The notes: generated from the letters alone by a model not told the origin. A stretch of DNA of 63,154 nt from an uncultured Clostridia bacterium (GCA_934121925.1 CAKOVK010000007.1:1-63154); one strand, 5' to 3'; counted from the first letter of the stretch, positions 35,217 through 44,203 are shown. Numbers and translations: made by a program.

Positions 35217-35302
35217 AAAAAGAACCTCCTTCCTATGAACAAAGCAAAAGCAACCATAATTTTGCTATGGTTTAAATTTTTGCCATTCATAGAAAAAGGT
35301 CC
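35217..35302 (-). promoter_or_regulatory. Attenuator-like leader of the methyltransferase gene
   Basis: On the minus strand GGACCTTTTTCTATGAA (35302-35286) can pair with TTCATAGGAAGGAGGTTC (35239-35222). An inner stem ACCATA/TATGGT is at 35271-35253, and a U-tract follows at 35222-35217, the anatomy of an intrinsic terminator. An ORF beginning at ATG 35290 (MNGKNLNHSKIM...) is translated through it and is in frame with the methyltransferase, so translation of the leader could open the hairpin. Confidence 0.55.
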
Positions 35303-35467
35303 TCAACATTCTCTATTATTCAAGTTTTAAACTATCAATTTCTTCGGTAGTATCACGCGAATGGACTAATTGAAATACTACATTATTATTATAACATGCT
35401 CCTATTATTTAAGCAATACCTATATTTTGTTCATTTACTTACTCTTTCTTTTTTTAATTATTTATTG

Positions 35468-35833
35468 TTACATTACTTCTTTTAATTCATCAGTTATATC
35501 TTGGTTATAAATATATTCTCCATCAATTTTCTCATAAACTTCTCCAACTTTTGCATTATTTGGCAGAGTTATTTCACCAATTGAAATAATCCCTCCATCT
35601 CCATCTTCTGATATACACACAGAATTTTCATCCATGATCCAGGCTAATCCATTACCTTTTCTACTTTTATTATCTAAAAATATTTTTTTCCTTTCAAATA
35701 TATTATATTCATTTATAACATTGTTTTCTTCATTTTTATTCACTGTATTTTCAAATGCATTCTTTAGTTCATTAATAAATTTACCTATAAAACTATCTTC
35801 TCTCTTTCTATTATCGAATAAATTTAAATCCAA
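35468..35833 (-). CDS. Protein with C-terminal DUF3006-like domain
   Basis: This 121-residue protein has a charged N-terminal helical part (residues 1-50) and a C-terminal part with SEDGDGGIISIGEITLPNNAKVGEVYE that resembles DUF3006 (a small beta domain often found next to secreted nucleases or ComEC-like proteins). It begins 11 bp after the DNA-entry-type nuclease gene ends, so the pair is likely one operon. No signal peptide. It could be an immunity or accessory protein for the nuclease. Confidence 0.55.
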   Translation of the reverse strand: MDLNLFDNRKREDSFIGKFINELKNAFENTVNKNEENNVINEYNIFERKKIFLDNKSRKGNGLAWIMDENSVCISEDGDGGIISIGEITLPNNAKVGEVYEKIDGEYIYNQDITDELKEVM

Positions 35834-35844
35834 TATTTTACCTC

Positions 35845-36574
35845 CTACTCTGATAATTTGCTTTCTCCTGTTACGTAATTAATAGTTATTCCATCTTGAA
35901 CATTATACACATATACGTTGAATTTAAGGTCTCCATTATCTTCAATAGAATATGCTTCAATTTCCACACCATTTATCAATTCATTATTGCCATTAAAATA
36001 TGGTGTAACTCTGTATAACACATGGTTTGTTTTATTCTCTCTTAAATAGTTATAAACTTTATCCTCAAACGGTTTCATTCCATTTATGTTAAAATTTTGA
36101 GTTCCTGTAATTAAATTTCTCTCATCTACATCTATTCCACCAAGTTTCCATGCAATCAAATGACATCTATGATATATATATCCCCCTGGTACTATATTTG
36201 TGTCGTATTTCTTCTGTCTAAATCCACTTGGTGTAATAGAAGAATAATCATCCTTTTTATCATCTTCATTTGCTTTCTTCCAACAAGTTTTTATCATTGT
36301 CATTCCGCACTTTTCCGTTTTTTAAGTCGGAATAATAATCTTGTTCTAAACTTAAGTCTTCATCGGAAAATTCAGGATTATTATTATTTATTTCAACATA
36401 CACTTCTCCCTTATATTCCGGAATGTTTGATATTTCATAAGAAATTTTGTTGTTTTCTATTGCGTTAACTGCTTGATTTTCTTCTATTTGGCCCAAATAT
36501 GATGTTATTACAACAAGCATAATAAATAATATTATTGCTGGAATTTGTTTTAATTTTATTGTTTTCTTTTTCAT
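35845..36574 (-). CDS. Membrane-anchored DNA/RNA non-specific endonuclease, read through a +1 shift at CGG
   Basis: The gene starts at ATG 36574 behind AGGTGAA. MKKKTIKLKQIPAIILFIML is a signal anchor. After 89 codons (DYYSDLKNGKV) an in-frame CGG occurs at 36307-36305. Skipping C gives GGA ATG ACA and the NUC1-type domain of streptococcal DNA-entry nucleases: SGFRQKKYD, the catalytic YIYHRCHLIAWKLGG (His-Leu-Ile replacing D-R-G-H as in EndA_Sm-like enzymes), NLITGTQNFNINGM and FEDKVYNYL. Total 242 residues. Its placement among com genes hints at DNA uptake, but nutrition or defence are also possible. Confidence 0.88.
36305..36307 (-). other. CGG recoding site in the nuclease gene
   Basis: The zero frame reads GTG CGG AAT. 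The functional frame is GTG, skip C, GGA ATG ACA, joining the DYYSDL segment to the nuclease domain. Confidence 0.82.
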
Positions 36575-36624
36575 TTGTTTCACCTGTAGTTTTAATATCA
36601 TAATATTGGAATTTTTTCTAGCTT

Positions 36625-37044
36625 TTATATAAAATTATTTTTTATCTTTTCAACTAATTTAACACACTTTTTATAAACTTCAGATGTTTCTCCGTATCTA
36701 TTTTTTATATCTTCTAACCTTTTCTCATAACCTACATCATTTCCATATTTATCTATTTGCATATCTGCTTGATTTAAAATATCCAAATATATAGATTCAT
36801 ACGCAATGTCTATCTCTCCATGAAAATATATTTCTTTCCAATATTTATATTTATTTCTTTTTAAAATTTCCCCACCAATTTTATTATGTTCTATTTTATT
36901 AGTTACGAATTCATAACCAATATCATGATTTAATCCTATAACAAAGCAATCATTTATTTCTTCTTCATTTAGTCCTAAAACTTCTGCTATTTCTTCCATC
37001 TTTCTAGCAACTGCTAAAGAATGCTTTAGTCTATCTTCATCCAT
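36625..37044 (-). CDS. HD-domain hydrolase
   Basis: This 139-residue HD protein has LKHSLAVARKMEEIAEVLG (first His) and CFVIGLNHDIGYEFV (HD pair), then KYWKEIYFHGEIDI and LNQADMQIDKYG with the last Asp. It resembles compact HDIG phosphohydrolases. The start overlaps the end of cutA by 8 bp, indicating coupled translation. The substrate is unknown. Confidence 0.85.
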   Translation of the reverse strand: MDEDRLKHSLAVARKMEEIAEVLGLNEEEINDCFVIGLNHDIGYEFVTNKIEHNKIGGEILKRNKYKYWKEIYFHGEIDIAYESIYLDILNQADMQIDKYGNDVGYEKRLEDIKNRYGETSEVYKKCVKLVEKIKNNFI

Positions 37045-37354
37045 TTTTTATCTCCTTATCTATCCACTTTAAATATTCTTCATTTATACTTGTAATATCA
37101 TATACAGCAAACTCAAAACATTCATAACTATGTATGTTTTTAATTATTTCATATATCTCCTTTAGGCAATTCTTCTTAGTTTTCATTTGAAGTAGGTATT
37201 CTTTTGAATTTTCTCTTTCATTATTCCAGTTCCAACTGCTTTCACTTTTTATTATATGGCAACTAGCAACTAGTTTTTTATCTAGCAATTTCTTTGCAAT
37301 TTTGTTTATTTCATTTTTATTGTCACTTGCAGTTTCTAACATACAATATTCCAA
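37037..37354 (-). CDS. cutA: CutA-like divalent-cation tolerance protein
   Basis: This 105-residue protein follows the CutA1 pattern: NKNEINKIAKKLLDKKLVASCHII, SSWNWNNE with the trimer-forming aromatic residues, EYLLQMKTKKNCLKEIYEII and HSYECFEFAVYDITSINEEYLKWID. CutA1 trimers are linked to metal tolerance and signalling, with the true role unclear. The start ATG at 37354 has AGGAGGTAATT upstream. Confidence 0.88.
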   Translation of the reverse strand: MEYCMLETASDNKNEINKIAKKLLDKKLVASCHIIKSESSWNWNNERENSKEYLLQMKTKKNCLKEIYEIIKNIHSYECFEFAVYDITSINEEYLKWIDKEIKNG

Positions 37355-37391
37355 AACAATTACCTCCTTAGCTAATCTTTTAGTTCATTTT

Positions 37392-37811
37392 CTATTTATC
37401 ATACAAAATCATTCCTGCACCAAGTTCTTCATTAGGTCTTGATACAAATCCAAATTTTTCATAAAAATGTTCTTTACCTTTTGATGCCCCTAAATATGTT
37501 CTTATTTCTGGATTTATTTTCTTGTATTCGTTAATCTTTTCTATTAGTTTGTTCATTATACCTGTTCCTATTTTTTTACCTTGATATTCTGGAATTACCA
37601 TTATGTCTTGTATATATAAAAATATTGTTTTATCTCCAATAATTCTTCCATATCCAATTAGCTTATCCACATCATAAACACAAAGTGAGTATAATGTATT
37701 TTTTAAAGCTTCTTCTATAATATTGTTTTCTCTTGTTCCCCAACCTACTGATTCTGTTAGCATATTAAATTCAGTAGCTGTTGGAGTTTTTTCAATATAA
37801 TTTATTTGCAT
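37392..37811 (-). CDS. GNAT-family N-acetyltransferase
   Basis: This 139-residue acetyltransferase has the acetyl-CoA motif A: IQDIMVIPEYQGKKIGTGIMNKLIEKI (QGKKIGT loop), followed by YLGASKGKEHFYEKFGFVSRP. It is close to the EpsP/YjcF-like group of small GNATs. The acyl acceptor is unknown. It is the last chromosomal gene before the integrated element, some 200 bp from attL. Confidence 0.9.
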   Translation of the reverse strand: MQINYIEKTPTATEFNMLTESVGWGTRENNIIEEALKNTLYSLCVYDVDKLIGYGRIIGDKTIFLYIQDIMVIPEYQGKKIGTGIMNKLIEKINEYKKINPEIRTYLGASKGKEHFYEKFGFVSRPNEELGAGMILYDK

Positions 37812-38018
37812 TGTTCTTCTCCTATATTTCTTTTCATTATCTACTAGAAAAAATTTGGTTGTTTATTATTTTTTATTTGTGCTAAAATTTTCAATTTCTT
37901 TTGGCATTTTAATTTTTTCTGCATGGTCATTATCCTTTCTGAGGATATTATAGCACCTTTTCTCAAAAAAATAAAACATCTAGCACTATAAACTCAATTG
38001 GTTGCATCGTAAGATTTA

Positions 38019-38043
38019 AACTTACGACCTTCGGGTTATGAGC
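38019..38043. repeat. attL direct repeat
   Basis: Begins AACTTACGACC and ends GGGTTATGAGC, identical to 55480-55504. To its left, TGGTTGC-(N)-GTAAGATTTA resembles a mutated tRNA 3' end, the displaced original. This is not a functional tRNA, because no 5' half is present. Confidence 0.88.
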
Positions 38044-38165
38044 GAGGTTTGACCGATTTTTGTAGTTTTGTGAAAATTAGAGTTTTTGTTGGTATTTCAG
38101 TATTTGCAAGAGTTTTGGTTTGTAGAACATTTGTGCATTTTTAAGGCATTTTTTGAGGGTTTATT

Positions 38166-38182
38166 ACCCAAATTTTTCCCAA
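38166..38182. repeat. Possible integrase arm site, left end
   Basis: ACCCAAATTTTTCCCAA, nearly the same as ACCCAATTTTTACCCAA at 55347-55363 and in the same orientation. Each lies within about 150 bp of an att core. Confidence 0.5.
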
Positions 38183-38283
38183 TAGTTAATGTACGTCTGT
38201 TCGTATTCAAAATTAGTATTTGCTGAATTTTTGAAAAGCATTTTTTTGCTATTAAGATTTTAATTTTTATGGAGGTTTTTATT

Positions 38284-38577
38284 ATGAATAATTTTAGAGA
38301 AGTTAATGAAGATATTTTGAAAGAGTGGCTAGATATAAGGGAACAAGAAACATTTTGTACAATGACTCCAAAGGATAGAGAACATAGTATTTATTTTGAT
38401 GAAGTAGCAGAAAATATTTTGAAAAATGTTCCTAAACAAAATAAGAAGTATGTTCAAAAGCAATTGGATAAGCTTGATGATAACTTTATGGATTACCTTT
38501 CTTATTGGAATGAGAAATATTATAGAAATGGTTTTGTGGATGGAGTTCAGTTGATTAGCGGATGTATAGAAAAATAA
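38284..38577 (+). CDS. Small element protein, paralogue 1 (97 residues)
   Basis: The ATG at 38284 follows GGAGGTTTTT. The protein has no signal or membrane segment. Conserved with the next gene are LxxWxxxRxxE/F, an ILxxVxxQNxKYVxxxxxKL block and a C-terminal SYWNEKYYRNGFVDGVQLI. The two products are clearly paralogues, though I do not recognise the family; the tyrosine-rich GFxDG ending resembles uncharacterised small clostridial proteins of mobile elements. It is the first gene inside attL and is transcribed into the element. Confidence 0.75.
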   Translation: MNNFREVNEDILKEWLDIREQETFCTMTPKDREHSIYFDEVAENILKNVPKQNKKYVQKQLDKLDDNFMDYLSYWNEKYYRNGFVDGVQLISGCIEK

Positions 38578-38604
38578 CTATATTAATATCGGAGGTTTTT
38601 AAAT

Positions 38605-38910
38605 ATGGAAATAAATAAGGAATTTGTTGAAAATTTAATAAAACAATGGATTAATTTTAGAGATAACGAGTTTGATAGATTTAAAAATATGAAATGTAAT
38701 GAAAAATTAGATTTTGATTCATTTAAGAATCAAGTTTTAGGTTATGTCTCTGGACAAAACTGCAAATACGTTGCTAACGAATGTGAAAAATTTTATAAGC
38801 ACATTATGGATTTTTCATCTTTTTATACTGAAAAATATTATCAAGCTGGTTTTGCAGATTGTTTAAATTTAGTTATTATGAGTCTTGGTGGAACTGGAAC
38901 TAATAAATAA
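38605..38910 (+). CDS. Small element protein, paralogue 2 (101 residues)
   Basis: It lies 27 bp downstream of its paralogue, with its own GGAGGTTTTT ribosome site. Shared blocks are IKQWINFRDNEFDRF, VSGQNCKYVANECEKF and SFYTEKYYQAGFADCLNLV. A terminator follows immediately, so the two genes form one transcript. The function is unknown. Confidence 0.75.
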   Translation: MEINKEFVENLIKQWINFRDNEFDRFKNMKCNEKLDFDSFKNQVLGYVSGQNCKYVANECEKFYKHIMDFSSFYTEKYYQAGFADCLNLVIMSLGGTGTNK

Positions 38911-38917
38911 TATATAA

Positions 38918-38962
38918 AAAATTGGAATTTAGAGAACTGCAAAATCTCTAAATTCCAATTTT
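38918..38962. terminator. Bidirectional terminator
   Basis: AAAATTGGAATTTAGAGA pairs perfectly with TCTCTAAATTCCAATTTT around ACTGCAAAA, between the convergent small-protein and HNH operons. Confidence 0.9.
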
Positions 38963-38990
38963 GTTATATCTTTTACTAATAGCTTCTATA

Positions 38991-39608
38991 TTAATTCATT
39001 TTATAGCTTTTCTTAAATAGTTTTTCCATATCTATGTAATAATCATTAACTTTAGCTAAACATTCTTCTAGTTTTTCTTTTTTCTCTGAAGATATTCCTG
39101 GCTCTTCAATCTTAGATTTTATTTTTTCTCTCGTATTTATCAATTTTTCAAGTAGCCAAGCGAAATTATAAAGAGGTCTATACAACTTTAATTCCTTCAT
39201 CATTTCCCTAGCTTTTTTATCTTCAGAATCTATTCCGCCAAACTGATTTCTAAAGAATATTTCATTGTAATCTTTTTCAACAGGATTATAAAATAAATCA
39301 TTTTTTATTTCTAAATTGTCTGTATTTCCTTTAAACTTGTCCGATTTTTCCCTATTGCATTTTGGACAAACATACATTAAATTATTATAATTATTGTCAA
39401 ATGTTTTGTCTATTTTTTTGAATGTCTTTCTTGGTACATAATGATCTATTGCAAATCCTAAAGGCTCAATTATATAATCCCAAGTATTGCAATAAGCACA
39501 TCTATTATGAAAATCTTTTTTTAAAAACTTTTTATAACTTTTATAACGTTTATATTCTTTGTTACATGTTCTTTTTATTTTAAAATCTCTAAATTCATCA
39601 TATTTCAT
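38991..39608 (-). CDS. HNH endonuclease, effector candidate of a kinase-receiver operon
   Basis: This 205-residue protein has a zinc-supported HNH core in its first half: CAYCNTWDY, FAIDHYVPRK (catalytic His after the Asp), NNLMYVCPKCNREKSD (second Cys pair and the final N/K). The C-terminal half is helical (KLEECLAKVNDYYIDMEKLF). It is the last gene of a three-gene operon, 3 bp after the receiver gene. HNH enzymes often serve as DNA-cutting effectors in defence systems, and this role is inferred from context. Confidence 0.85.
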   Translation of the reverse strand: MKYDEFRDFKIKRTCNKEYKRYKSYKKFLKKDFHNRCAYCNTWDYIIEPLGFAIDHYVPRKTFKKIDKTFDNNYNNLMYVCPKCNREKSDKFKGNTDNLEIKNDLFYNPVEKDYNEIFFRNQFGGIDSEDKKAREMMKELKLYRPLYNFAWLLEKLINTREKIKSKIEEPGISSEKKEKLEECLAKVNDYYIDMEKLFKKSYKMN

Positions 39609-39611
39609 TTT

Positions 39612-40274
39612 TTACTCCAATAAATTATTTACTTCATTCAATAAATCTAATACATCTTTTATTTTTTTTGGATTTACAATTTTCTCTATTTGTGTATAAT
39701 CTGTTGGTTTCAGCTCACTAAGTTTTTCTTCATTATCTATTATTTCACTAACAATTTCAGCATTATTTCCATTTTCAGAAATTTCATTTTGCAATACTCT
39801 TAATTTTGCTTCAATTTGTGTTCGGTTGTCACTATATTTTTTGGCATTGATAAAGATCTTTCTTACTAATTCTTTTGATTTTTCATCATCAATGGCAAAA
39901 AAATCTCTTTTTTTATATACCTTATCGGGGTCTACAAAATCATCTTTCATACACTCATCTGCTACATTAGTTAACATTATTATAGGGAATTTATCAACAG
40001 CATCTTTTATGCTTTTAAATATTTCTATCCCTTCTACTTCACCAGCACTTACAATAATTTTTTGATCAATAATTAATGTGTTGATTTTATTGTTTTTTAT
40101 ATCTTCCAATATTTCTTTAGATAATTTTTTTATTGAAATACCTTTTTCATTCTCTAAGAAATATGTTTTAAAATCTACTTCTATGTCTGCTGGCTTGTTT
40201 TCCTTTATTATTCCCCTAATTTTACTAATAGCACTTTGCTCATCATCAATTATACCTATTATATACTTATCCAT
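39612..40274 (-). CDS. Response-regulator-like receiver protein with helical C-terminus
   Basis: This 220-residue protein starts with a receiver domain: IIGIIDDEQSAI (acidic pocket), INTLIIDQKI with the probable phosphoacceptor Asp near residue 70, FPIIMLTNVADE (Thr) and KVYKKRDFF (Lys). An insertion (YFLENEKGISIKKLSKEI) lengthens the middle. The C-terminal 80 residues form coiled or helical segments without a DNA-binding motif, so it probably signals by protein contact, perhaps to the HNH protein. It is 12 bp downstream of the kinase. Confidence 0.8.
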   Translation of the reverse strand: MDKYIIGIIDDEQSAISKIRGIIKENKPADIEVDFKTYFLENEKGISIKKLSKEILEDIKNNKINTLIIDQKIIVSAGEVEGIEIFKSIKDAVDKFPIIMLTNVADECMKDDFVDPDKVYKKRDFFAIDDEKSKELVRKIFINAKKYSDNRTQIEAKLRVLQNEISENGNNAEIVSEIIDNEEKLSELKPTDYTQIEKIVNPKKIKDVLDLLNEVNNLLE

Positions 40275-40286
40275 TGAGACCTCCTA

Positions 40287-42746
40287 TTATATGGGGATAT
40301 TAATTTTTATCCCAAAGCCATCTTCTTTTTGCATTATATGTATTTCTCCATCATTTTTATTTATTACTTCTCTCATTATCCATAATCCTAGACCAGTTCC
40401 TTTATCCCCCTTACTTGTTTCTCCAGCATTAAAAACTCTGTCTGGATTATCTTTATATTTATTATCTAAGATTGGCCCATTATTTTCAAGATATATTTCA
40501 ATAGTATCTTTTTGTACAATTTTAATATTTATTTCTCTTCTTTTTCCTTGTAATTTTTCTAAAAACCAGGCAGAATTCAAAAAGAAATTATTGAATATTG
40601 CATATAAATCTACTTTTTCTATATTAATCTTTATATCTTCAATTTCTGGTTTACTGAAAAATATATGTTTTTTCTCCATTAACGGTGTCCATTCATTAAT
40701 AATCTTTTCTATAAATTTTGAGATATTGATTTTTTCTTTTTCAAATGAATTTTTTTGTACTCCGTCAATTACTACTGAAATCCAACTATTAAGCAACTTA
40801 TCAGTTTTTTCTGCTTCATCAATAAACTTAAAAGGATTAAGGTCTTCATCGCCTTCATATTCATTACCATTTAATAGTTTTTTTACTGTATGTCTTATAT
40901 ATTGCATTCTATTTCCCATTTCATTTTCTATTCCTCTTAATTCATGAGAAAAAGTATTTGTTATTATTCCTGCTGACCCAAATGACATTAAAATTTCTTT
41001 TGTCTTTTGTTCTTCACTTTTTTCTTTTACCAATTCAAAAACAGTTTCTCTATAATCTTTTTTAGAATATTCATCGTCTTTTTCAGCATAAGAACTATCT
41101 TTTTTAGTTTTCTCTTTATATACAGATTCTACAATTTTGTTTTTTTTATCAATCTCATCAGTTTTTAAATCTATCCATTTAGCATATTCTCTGTATATAT
41201 ACTGTCTATCAAACTCAAAAGCGCTTAATATTTCTTGTATTATTTCTATGAATATATAATATTGTTCATTTGTTGCTAACCCTTCTCGATTTGCCATATC
41301 AACAAGTTTATAGTTTTCTTTTCTTCCTATATTAATCCAACCAATTAATTGATATGGTAAAACTCTCCAATTTCCGCTTTTATGGCTAATACCTGCTGGA
41401 CTTTTTTGTGCTCTCAATCCCATATTTAACCAGTCAAACATTCCATCATCCATCTCTCCATATGGTCTAACCTTGAAATTATCTCTATATAATTTTATTC
41501 CTGAAAAATTACTTAACAACTCTTTTCTTGTCTTAACCTTGACTTTTTTTATTATACCTATTTCCCCATTTCCAGATTTCATAAAATACATAACACTTGA
41601 AAATGGACCAACTTGTCTAATTTTCTCAATTTCATAATCCTTTATAAATTTATCTACACAAAGATTAATTTCTACTTCACTTTCATAACTATCTCTTGTA
41701 TAATTGGTTTTCTTAAAAGCTTCTCTTTTCCAAAATTCATCTAATGAAAAATCATATGTTTCATCACCTATTTTAACGCTAACATCTTTTTTATTTATAT
41801 CAACTTCATTTCTTTTCAATAATATTTTTAGGTTATTATTTCCATCATAATCCGCTTTTATTCTATAATCATAATCCTCTATATCAATATTTTTTGTGAC
41901 ATAGTTAAATTCTTTATTATATTCATTGTCTACATGTACTTCAAAAGTATCTACACTTCCTATTGGATTGATACTTTGGATATTATTATTAACTTTTTTA
42001 AACAATCTATCTGTCCATTCTTCTCTTGTTGGCTTTAATATAATCATTGTTCCTGTATTCCAGTTAAACTTGCTTATTTCTTCAAAAGCTCTATTTCCAA
42101 TTTTCTCTTTAATAACATCAACATATGAGCAATTATCTTTTTCATCTAAGTTAGCTCTTATCTCATTTAGTAATTCTACATTATCAAATTGTTTCCAATC
42201 AATGCTCCAATCAATTAACTTATCATTGACATTTTTGGTATATACTTCTGTTTCTAGTGATAATTTTTCTAAAGCAAACCTTCCTATTCCTTTAGCTCCT
42301 GTTTTTACCCTTCCCTTTTGACTATAGATATTCTTTTCTTTATCACTAGTTGCTATATTCATCCATGTAGTTTTCATTGTATTTTTAGTCATTCCTGTAC
42401 CATTATCAATAATAATAATTTCATTTTTAGAAAATAATATTGATTGCAACGAGTTAATTTCTTCCTCTGTTAATGCTTCTTTCCTTATAAGTTTATCTTT
42501 CTTTTCTTCATAGAAATTTAATACATACTTTAATTCATCTTTTTTTAAATAGTGTTCTAAGTATGTATATGTTGTATTTTTTAATATATTAGGAAATGGC
42601 ATATTATATTGTATATAAACACATTCTGCATCAGCATCATATGCATTCTTTACTAATTCTATTATAGCTCCATCTACTGCCGAAATATTTTCTCTTCCTA
42701 TTAGTTTTGCTGCCTTTGCACTAACTCTAAATTCTACTTTTTCCAT
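40287..42746 (-). CDS. Large kinase-like protein with two HATPase domains
   Basis: This 819-residue protein begins with a GHKL ATPase of the MORC/Hsp90 kind: AVDGAIIELVKNAYDADAE (N box, about residue 25), IIDNGTGMTKNTMKTTW (about 113) and GAKGIGRFALEKLSLET (about 150). A long middle region follows. Near residue 600 there is a histidine-kinase part: an H-box-like ITNTFSHELRGIENEMG, an N box LYAIFNNFFLNSAWFLEKL and a G box GETSKGDKGTGLGLWIMREVI. The protein has no membrane helices. With the receiver and HNH genes it looks like a cytosolic sensor relay. Confidence 0.82.
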   Translation of the reverse strand: MEKVEFRVSAKAAKLIGRENISAVDGAIIELVKNAYDADAECVYIQYNMPFPNILKNTTYTYLEHYLKKDELKYVLNFYEEKKDKLIRKEALTEEEINSLQSILFSKNEIIIIDNGTGMTKNTMKTTWMNIATSDKEKNIYSQKGRVKTGAKGIGRFALEKLSLETEVYTKNVNDKLIDWSIDWKQFDNVELLNEIRANLDEKDNCSYVDVIKEKIGNRAFEEISKFNWNTGTMIILKPTREEWTDRLFKKVNNNIQSINPIGSVDTFEVHVDNEYNKEFNYVTKNIDIEDYDYRIKADYDGNNNLKILLKRNEVDINKKDVSVKIGDETYDFSLDEFWKREAFKKTNYTRDSYESEVEINLCVDKFIKDYEIEKIRQVGPFSSVMYFMKSGNGEIGIIKKVKVKTRKELLSNFSGIKLYRDNFKVRPYGEMDDGMFDWLNMGLRAQKSPAGISHKSGNWRVLPYQLIGWINIGRKENYKLVDMANREGLATNEQYYIFIEIIQEILSAFEFDRQYIYREYAKWIDLKTDEIDKKNKIVESVYKEKTKKDSSYAEKDDEYSKKDYRETVFELVKEKSEEQKTKEILMSFGSAGIITNTFSHELRGIENEMGNRMQYIRHTVKKLLNGNEYEGDEDLNPFKFIDEAEKTDKLLNSWISVVIDGVQKNSFEKEKINISKFIEKIINEWTPLMEKKHIFFSKPEIEDIKINIEKVDLYAIFNNFFLNSAWFLEKLQGKRREINIKIVQKDTIEIYLENNGPILDNKYKDNPDRVFNAGETSKGDKGTGLGLWIMREVINKNDGEIHIMQKEDGFGIKINIPI

Positions 42747-42760
42747 TTATACCACCTATT

Positions 42761-44203
42761 TTAAAACATAAACTCGTTAATATCTTGTGATGTAATTCTA
42801 AGAGAATTACCACTTGCATTAATTCCCTTTGCTTGAATATACTCTAAAAATTTATTGCTCTTTAGAATTTTCTCTGCTTCTTTCAAAGTTTTATTACCTT
42901 TTCGAGTAATATATATACCTGAATATGGGATATTATTTTTAGATAATATTTCTAATTTTACCTCATTTGTTATTACTGTAGATAATAATATTTTGGGTTT
43001 ATTACTATTACGTAATGCTTGACTTCTTCCATATTCAAACCATTTTGCACTTTTATCAGACTTTCTCTTCTCCAAAAAATTGTTATATTTTTTCAAATAC
43101 TCACACGCTTTAGGATATCTCTGTTCAAAAATTTCTTGTGTATATCTTCTTAATTCTCCATTTTCATAGTAATATGGAAAAATTATTTTTTCTTTTTTAT
43201 CCTTTTTAAAGTTCTTTGGACTTATAGTATCTCTTAAAATCTCTTTTTCTATTTCATAACCATCTTTTGTTTTTATATATTCCTCTGTTTCTGTATATTC
43301 ACTAATTACATATGCTTTATTGTATAAAGTTGCAATTGTATTAGAAGCATAAAAATAGTCACTAAACTTATTTTTATTATCTTCATTTAATACATTCTCT
43401 CTAAAAACCCATTTTTTCACTAAATTTCTTTTTGGTATTGTTAATGTTTTATTTTTAACTATATCAATATATTCTATTTTATCTGCATTACTATTTTTCT
43501 TTAAAATCATAACTGAAGAAGATGTTAATCTATCTTGATCAATTGTTTCTTTTGTGAATAATTTTATGCTAGTATAATCATATATCTTTAATATATGTGG
43601 TTTTATATAATTTCTTAATTCCTCTGCAAACACATTTTTAAAAACACTGCTTGGTATCAAATATGCCATAATTCCGTTATCTTTTAATGAGTTTATACTT
43701 TTTTCAATAAAAGCATAACAGTAATCAAATTTCCCACTTTTGCATGTTTGGAACTTATTCTTTATATACTCCCTATCTTCAATAGATAATGATTTATATT
43801 TTATGTATGGTGGATTTCCAACAACAAAATCAAATTTTTGTACATCATCACTTCTTAGAGTATCTCCATTTATTATATTGCTCCACTTTATATCTCCTAT
43901 ATTATATTGTCTTAATATTATATTTAGATTTTTTTTACATTTATCATATTGTTCTGAATCATATTCTATAGCAAATATATCATTATTTAGACCAGCCTTA
44001 ATTTTGCTTTTTGAAAAATTATTTTTTATGCAATCTTGTATATATCTTCTTACGACTTCCTGCAAAATATGTCCATCGCCACATGAATTTTCCATTATTT
44101 TTTTTCCATATAGATTATTTTTATAATCGCACCAATCTAATAATTCAATAACATTCTCTGTTGGTGTAAATACTTGGCACAACTTTCTATAATTTTCTTC
44201 CAT
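42761..44203 (-). CDS. N6-adenine DNA methyltransferase (TaqI/Eco57I-like)
   Basis: This 480-residue enzyme has the SAM region near IMENSCGDGHILQEVV (about residue 35), the catalytic NPPY in FDFVVGNPPYIKYKSLS (about 125) and IMAYLIPSSVFKN after it. The C-terminal half is a probable target-recognition domain (IIFPYYYENGELRRYTQEIF, WFEYGRSQAL), as in Eco57I-type enzymes. It is 14 bp upstream of the kinase gene on the same strand, so it may belong to that operon, and it is divergent from the Sau3AI-like gene. Confidence 0.88.
   Translation of the reverse strand: MEENYRKLCQVFTPTENVIELLDWCDYKNNLYGKKIMENSCGDGHILQEVVRRYIQDCIKNNFSKSKIKAGLNNDIFAIEYDSEQYDKCKKNLNIILRQYNIGDIKWSNIINGDTLRSDDVQKFDFVVGNPPYIKYKSLSIEDREYIKNKFQTCKSGKFDYCYAFIEKSINSLKDNGIMAYLIPSSVFKNVFAEELRNYIKPHILKIYDYTSIKLFTKETIDQDRLTSSSVMILKKNSNADKIEYIDIVKNKTLTIPKRNLVKKWVFRENVLNEDNKNKFSDYFYASNTIATLYNKAYVISEYTETEEYIKTKDGYEIEKEILRDTISPKNFKKDKKEKIIFPYYYENGELRRYTQEIFEQRYPKACEYLKKYNNFLEKRKSDKSAKWFEYGRSQALRNSNKPKILLSTVITNEVKLEILSKNNIPYSGIYITRKGNKTLKEAEKILKSNKFLEYIQAKGINASGNSLRITSQDINEFMF

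Noticed and set aside
37998..38043. A second tRNA-Met gene
   Set aside because: Only the 3' half resembles tRNA-fMet and it is mutated; there is no 5' half. It is the attL remnant.
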